DNA of 64,000 bases. Source: UBA10347 sp905182135 (GTDB lineage: Bacteria; Actinomycetota; Acidimicrobiia; Acidimicrobiales; UBA10347). The stretch spans positions 88,453 through 152,452 of the forward strand of contig CAWUSE010000008.1 in assembly GCA_963925805.1 (NCBI GenBank), in the 5' to 3' direction. Under the pieces are notes generated by a model. The model worked only from the letters and a program-made list of their open reading frames with translations. It was not told the DNA's origin and did no database searches. Shown here one piece after another: positions 62,521 through 64,000 of the stretch. The translations under genes were made by a program, and so were the position numbers. Position 1 is the first letter of the stretch. The number at the start of each line of letters is the position of its first letter.

Positions 62521-63530
62521 CCGACGTACAAGCCACGACGCCAGCGTCGTCCACCGATCGCGAAATCATCGTTAGCGTCCGCGGTCTAAAAAAGCATTTT
62601 CCTATCGCAGGTGGCCTGTTCCGCCGTCAGGTCGGTGCAGTACGGGCGGTAGATGGCATCAACTTCGACATCCACCGCGGCGAGACCCTTGGCCTAGTAG
62701 GCGAGAGTGGGTGTGGCAAGTCAACGACAGGGCGTGTGATGCTCCAACTCGACACCGCTACCGAAGGCCACGTCTTCTTCGAAGGCCAAGATCTCACCAC
62801 GCTGTCCACCTCACAAATGCGAAAAGTTCGTCCTCGAGCTCAGATGATCTTCCAGGATCCACACGCCTGTCTGAATCCCCGCATGACGGTCGCATCTATT
62901 ATCGGCGAACCGTTGCGAGAACACTCAGATATGGGCCCGGTCGAACGCCGCCAGCGCATCGAAGAGCTGCTCTCGATCGTTGGCCTTGATCCATCACACG
63001 CTAACCGATATCCGCATGAGTTTTCGGGTGGTCAGCGCCAGCGCATTGGTATCGCCCGCGCCATTGCCTTGAATCCTGACTTCATCGTATGCGACGAGCC
63101 CATCGCGGCTCTCGACGTATCGATTCAGGCTCAGGTCGTAAACCTGCTTCTGGAACTCCAGGAATCCCTGGGCCTCACGTACCTCTTCATCTCTCACGAC
63201 CTATCAATGATTCGCCATATCGCAGACCGCGTCGCGGTGATGTACCTGGGCCACATCGTCGAGATGACCGACGTCGAACGCCTCTACGATGACCCAAAAC
63301 ATCCCTACACCGAGGCGCTGTTGTCAGCAGTTCCGGTGCCTGATCCGCGGGCAGAAGACATCCGCAAGCGTGTCATCCTTGAGGGCGACCTGCCGAGTCC
63401 CTCGAGCCCGCCGCCAGGGTGCGTGTTCAATACGCGCTGCCCCATCGCTGAACAGAAGTGCTCATCTGAGGTTCCTGAGTGGCGTGAAATCAGCACTGAT
63501 CACTGGGTTGCTTGTCACTTCGCTGAATAA
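62517..63530 (+). CDS. oppF: Oligopeptide/dipeptide ABC transporter ATP-binding protein OppF/DppF
   Basis: 337 residues from the ATG overlapping the oppD stop. LKKHFPIAGGLFRRQVGAVR is typical of OppF, followed by Walker A GLVGESGCGKSTTGRVMLQL, MIFQDPHACLNPRMTVASII, signature YPHEFSGGQRQRIGIARAIA, Walker B FIVCDEPIAALDVSIQAQVV, and YLFISHDLSMIRHIADRVAV. The C-terminal GCVFNTRCPIAEQKCSSEVP is the family cysteine cluster. It forms the second nucleotide-binding subunit. The permease genes are not in the window. Confidence 0.94.
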   Translation: MTDVQATTPASSTDREIIVSVRGLKKHFPIAGGLFRRQVGAVRAVDGINFDIHRGETLGLVGESGCGKSTTGRVMLQLDTATEGHVFFEGQDLTTLSTSQMRKVRPRAQMIFQDPHACLNPRMTVASIIGEPLREHSDMGPVERRQRIEELLSIVGLDPSHANRYPHEFSGGQRQRIGIARAIALNPDFIVCDEPIAALDVSIQAQVVNLLLELQESLGLTYLFISHDLSMIRHIADRVAVMYLGHIVEMTDVERLYDDPKHPYTEALLSAVPVPDPRAEDIRKRVILEGDLPSPSSPPPGCVFNTRCPIAEQKCSSEVPEWREISTDHWVACHFAE

Positions 63531-63611
63531 CAGCTCCGTTTCGGCAAGATAAAATTAGTCATCGGCGTAACCGCGTGGAGAACCGCGAAACCTATTCTCC
63601 GAAATGACACA

Positions 63612-63625
63612 GCGCTCTAGAGCGC
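63612..63625. promoter_or_regulatory. Palindrome GCGCTCTAGAGCGC before the peptide-binding lipoprotein gene
   Basis: The 14-base perfect palindrome (63612-63625) is flanked by TGACAC on one side and GTCA on the other, giving a longer imperfect inverted repeat from about 63605 to 63630. It lies in the gap between oppF (ends 63530) and the lipoprotein ATG (63699). It could be an operator or an attenuating hairpin. Confidence 0.45.
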
Positions 63626-63698
63626 GTCACTTTGATTTCCCGTCTAGCATGATTGCCACGCTGGTGGATGCCAGCGCCTTGGAGGAGGAACTACCTAT

Positions 63699-64000
63699 AT
63701 GAAACGTTTGAAACTGCTTGCACTGCTTGCTGTTTTTGCCCTTTTTGCTGCCGCATGCGGCGGCAGTGATGGTGACAGCTCCGATACAGCGACTGACGCT
63801 GACGACACGACAGAGGCCGCGTCCAGCGAGGCCGACGAAGAAGAAGCCGACGAAGAAGAAGCCGCTCCGGCTGAAGAAGAAGCCATGGCGGAATCAACCG
63901 CCGGCCAGGGTGGTGAGTTGCTACTTCTGCAGTGGCAGGCACCATCACAGGCAAACGTCTTGCTCTCCGGTGGCACCAAGGACGCACTGGCAGCCAGCCT
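63699..64000 (+). CDS. Peptide ABC transporter substrate-binding lipoprotein (partial, C-terminus outside window)
   Basis: About 100 residues before the window ends. GGAGGAGGAA lies nine bases upstream of the ATG. The signal peptide MKRLKLLALLAVFALFAAAC ends with a lipobox and CGGSDGD. An acidic linker rich in Glu-Glu-Ala follows, then GGELLLLQWQAPSQANVLLS, matching the N-terminus of family 5 peptide-binding proteins. It is the third gene of the opp operon. Confidence 0.9.
   Translation, partial: MKRLKLLALLAVFALFAAACGGSDGDSSDTATDADDTTEAASSEADEEEADEEEAAPAEEEAMAESTAGQGGELLLLQWQAPSQANVLLSGGTKDALAAS

Overview
The window looks like chromosome from a mid-GC actinobacterium, most likely of the class Acidimicrobiia (inference from gene content, not from a marker gene). 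It combines mycofactocin maturation genes, several F420/flavin-type oxidoreductases (two luciferase-like monooxygenases, a Ddn-type and a PPOX-type protein) and many acyl-CoA genes: an acyl-CoA dehydrogenase, two acyl-CoA synthetases, two crotonases, a MaoC protein and a thioesterase. GTG starts are common and ATGA overlaps occur. I found no rRNA, tRNA, CRISPR array, integrase or intact transposase.

Region by region. 1-3500: the edge of a mycofactocin cluster (mftE leaving the window on the minus strand, divergent mftD, an MFS exporter) and a small membrane protein. 3.5-13.4 kb: an unusual two-part ferredoxin-NADP reductase, galactose mutarotase, an ACAD10/11-like acyl-CoA dehydrogenase, the AzlCD exporter pair, a DUF2889 protein, a Nudix hydrolase, a family 2 glycosyltransferase and a GGDEF/EAL protein. 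13.5-22.2 kb: a seven-gene purine cluster on the minus strand, purL-purQ-purE-purF-purD-purM-purN. Its PurL carries a fused PurS-like domain, and its PurE is of the class II (PurK-independent) type. 22.4-26.7 kb: plus-strand oxidoreductases and a class V aminotransferase.

26.9-29.3 kb is a decayed island: a TadG-like protein with cysteine-pair repeats broken by three frameshifts, and a frameshifted DUF427 gene. 29.4-33.9 kb holds a RimK-like ATP-grasp ligase fused to a TrkA-C-like domain, an AstE/AspA-like metallohydrolase and a phosphohistidine swivelling-domain protein that lacks its ATP-grasp half. 34-41.4 kb: a DUF1295 membrane reductase, an MFS transporter, a DUF6159 protein, a VOC protein, an acyl-CoA synthetase and an LLM oxidoreductase. 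41.4-46.4 kb mixes gene remnants (acyl-CoA synthetase, VOC protein) with intact small genes. 46.5-54.7 kb: amidohydrolase, MaoC hydratase, second acyl-CoA synthetase, thioesterase and crotonase. 54.8-60.8 kb: CoA-binding protein, a lipoprotein with an internal duplication, MetY, HAD phosphatase, fumarylacetoacetase-family hydrolase and quinone oxidoreductase. 60.9-64 kb: a small ATGA-coupled gene pair and the start of an oligopeptide ABC transporter operon (oppD, oppF, binding lipoprotein running off the window).

Two patterns cut across the genes. A family of short palindromes built on TGTGTC-T/A-GACACA sits just downstream of stop codons at three places. Six frameshifts in remnant genes all have the sense of a one-base loss, while the conserved genes are intact.
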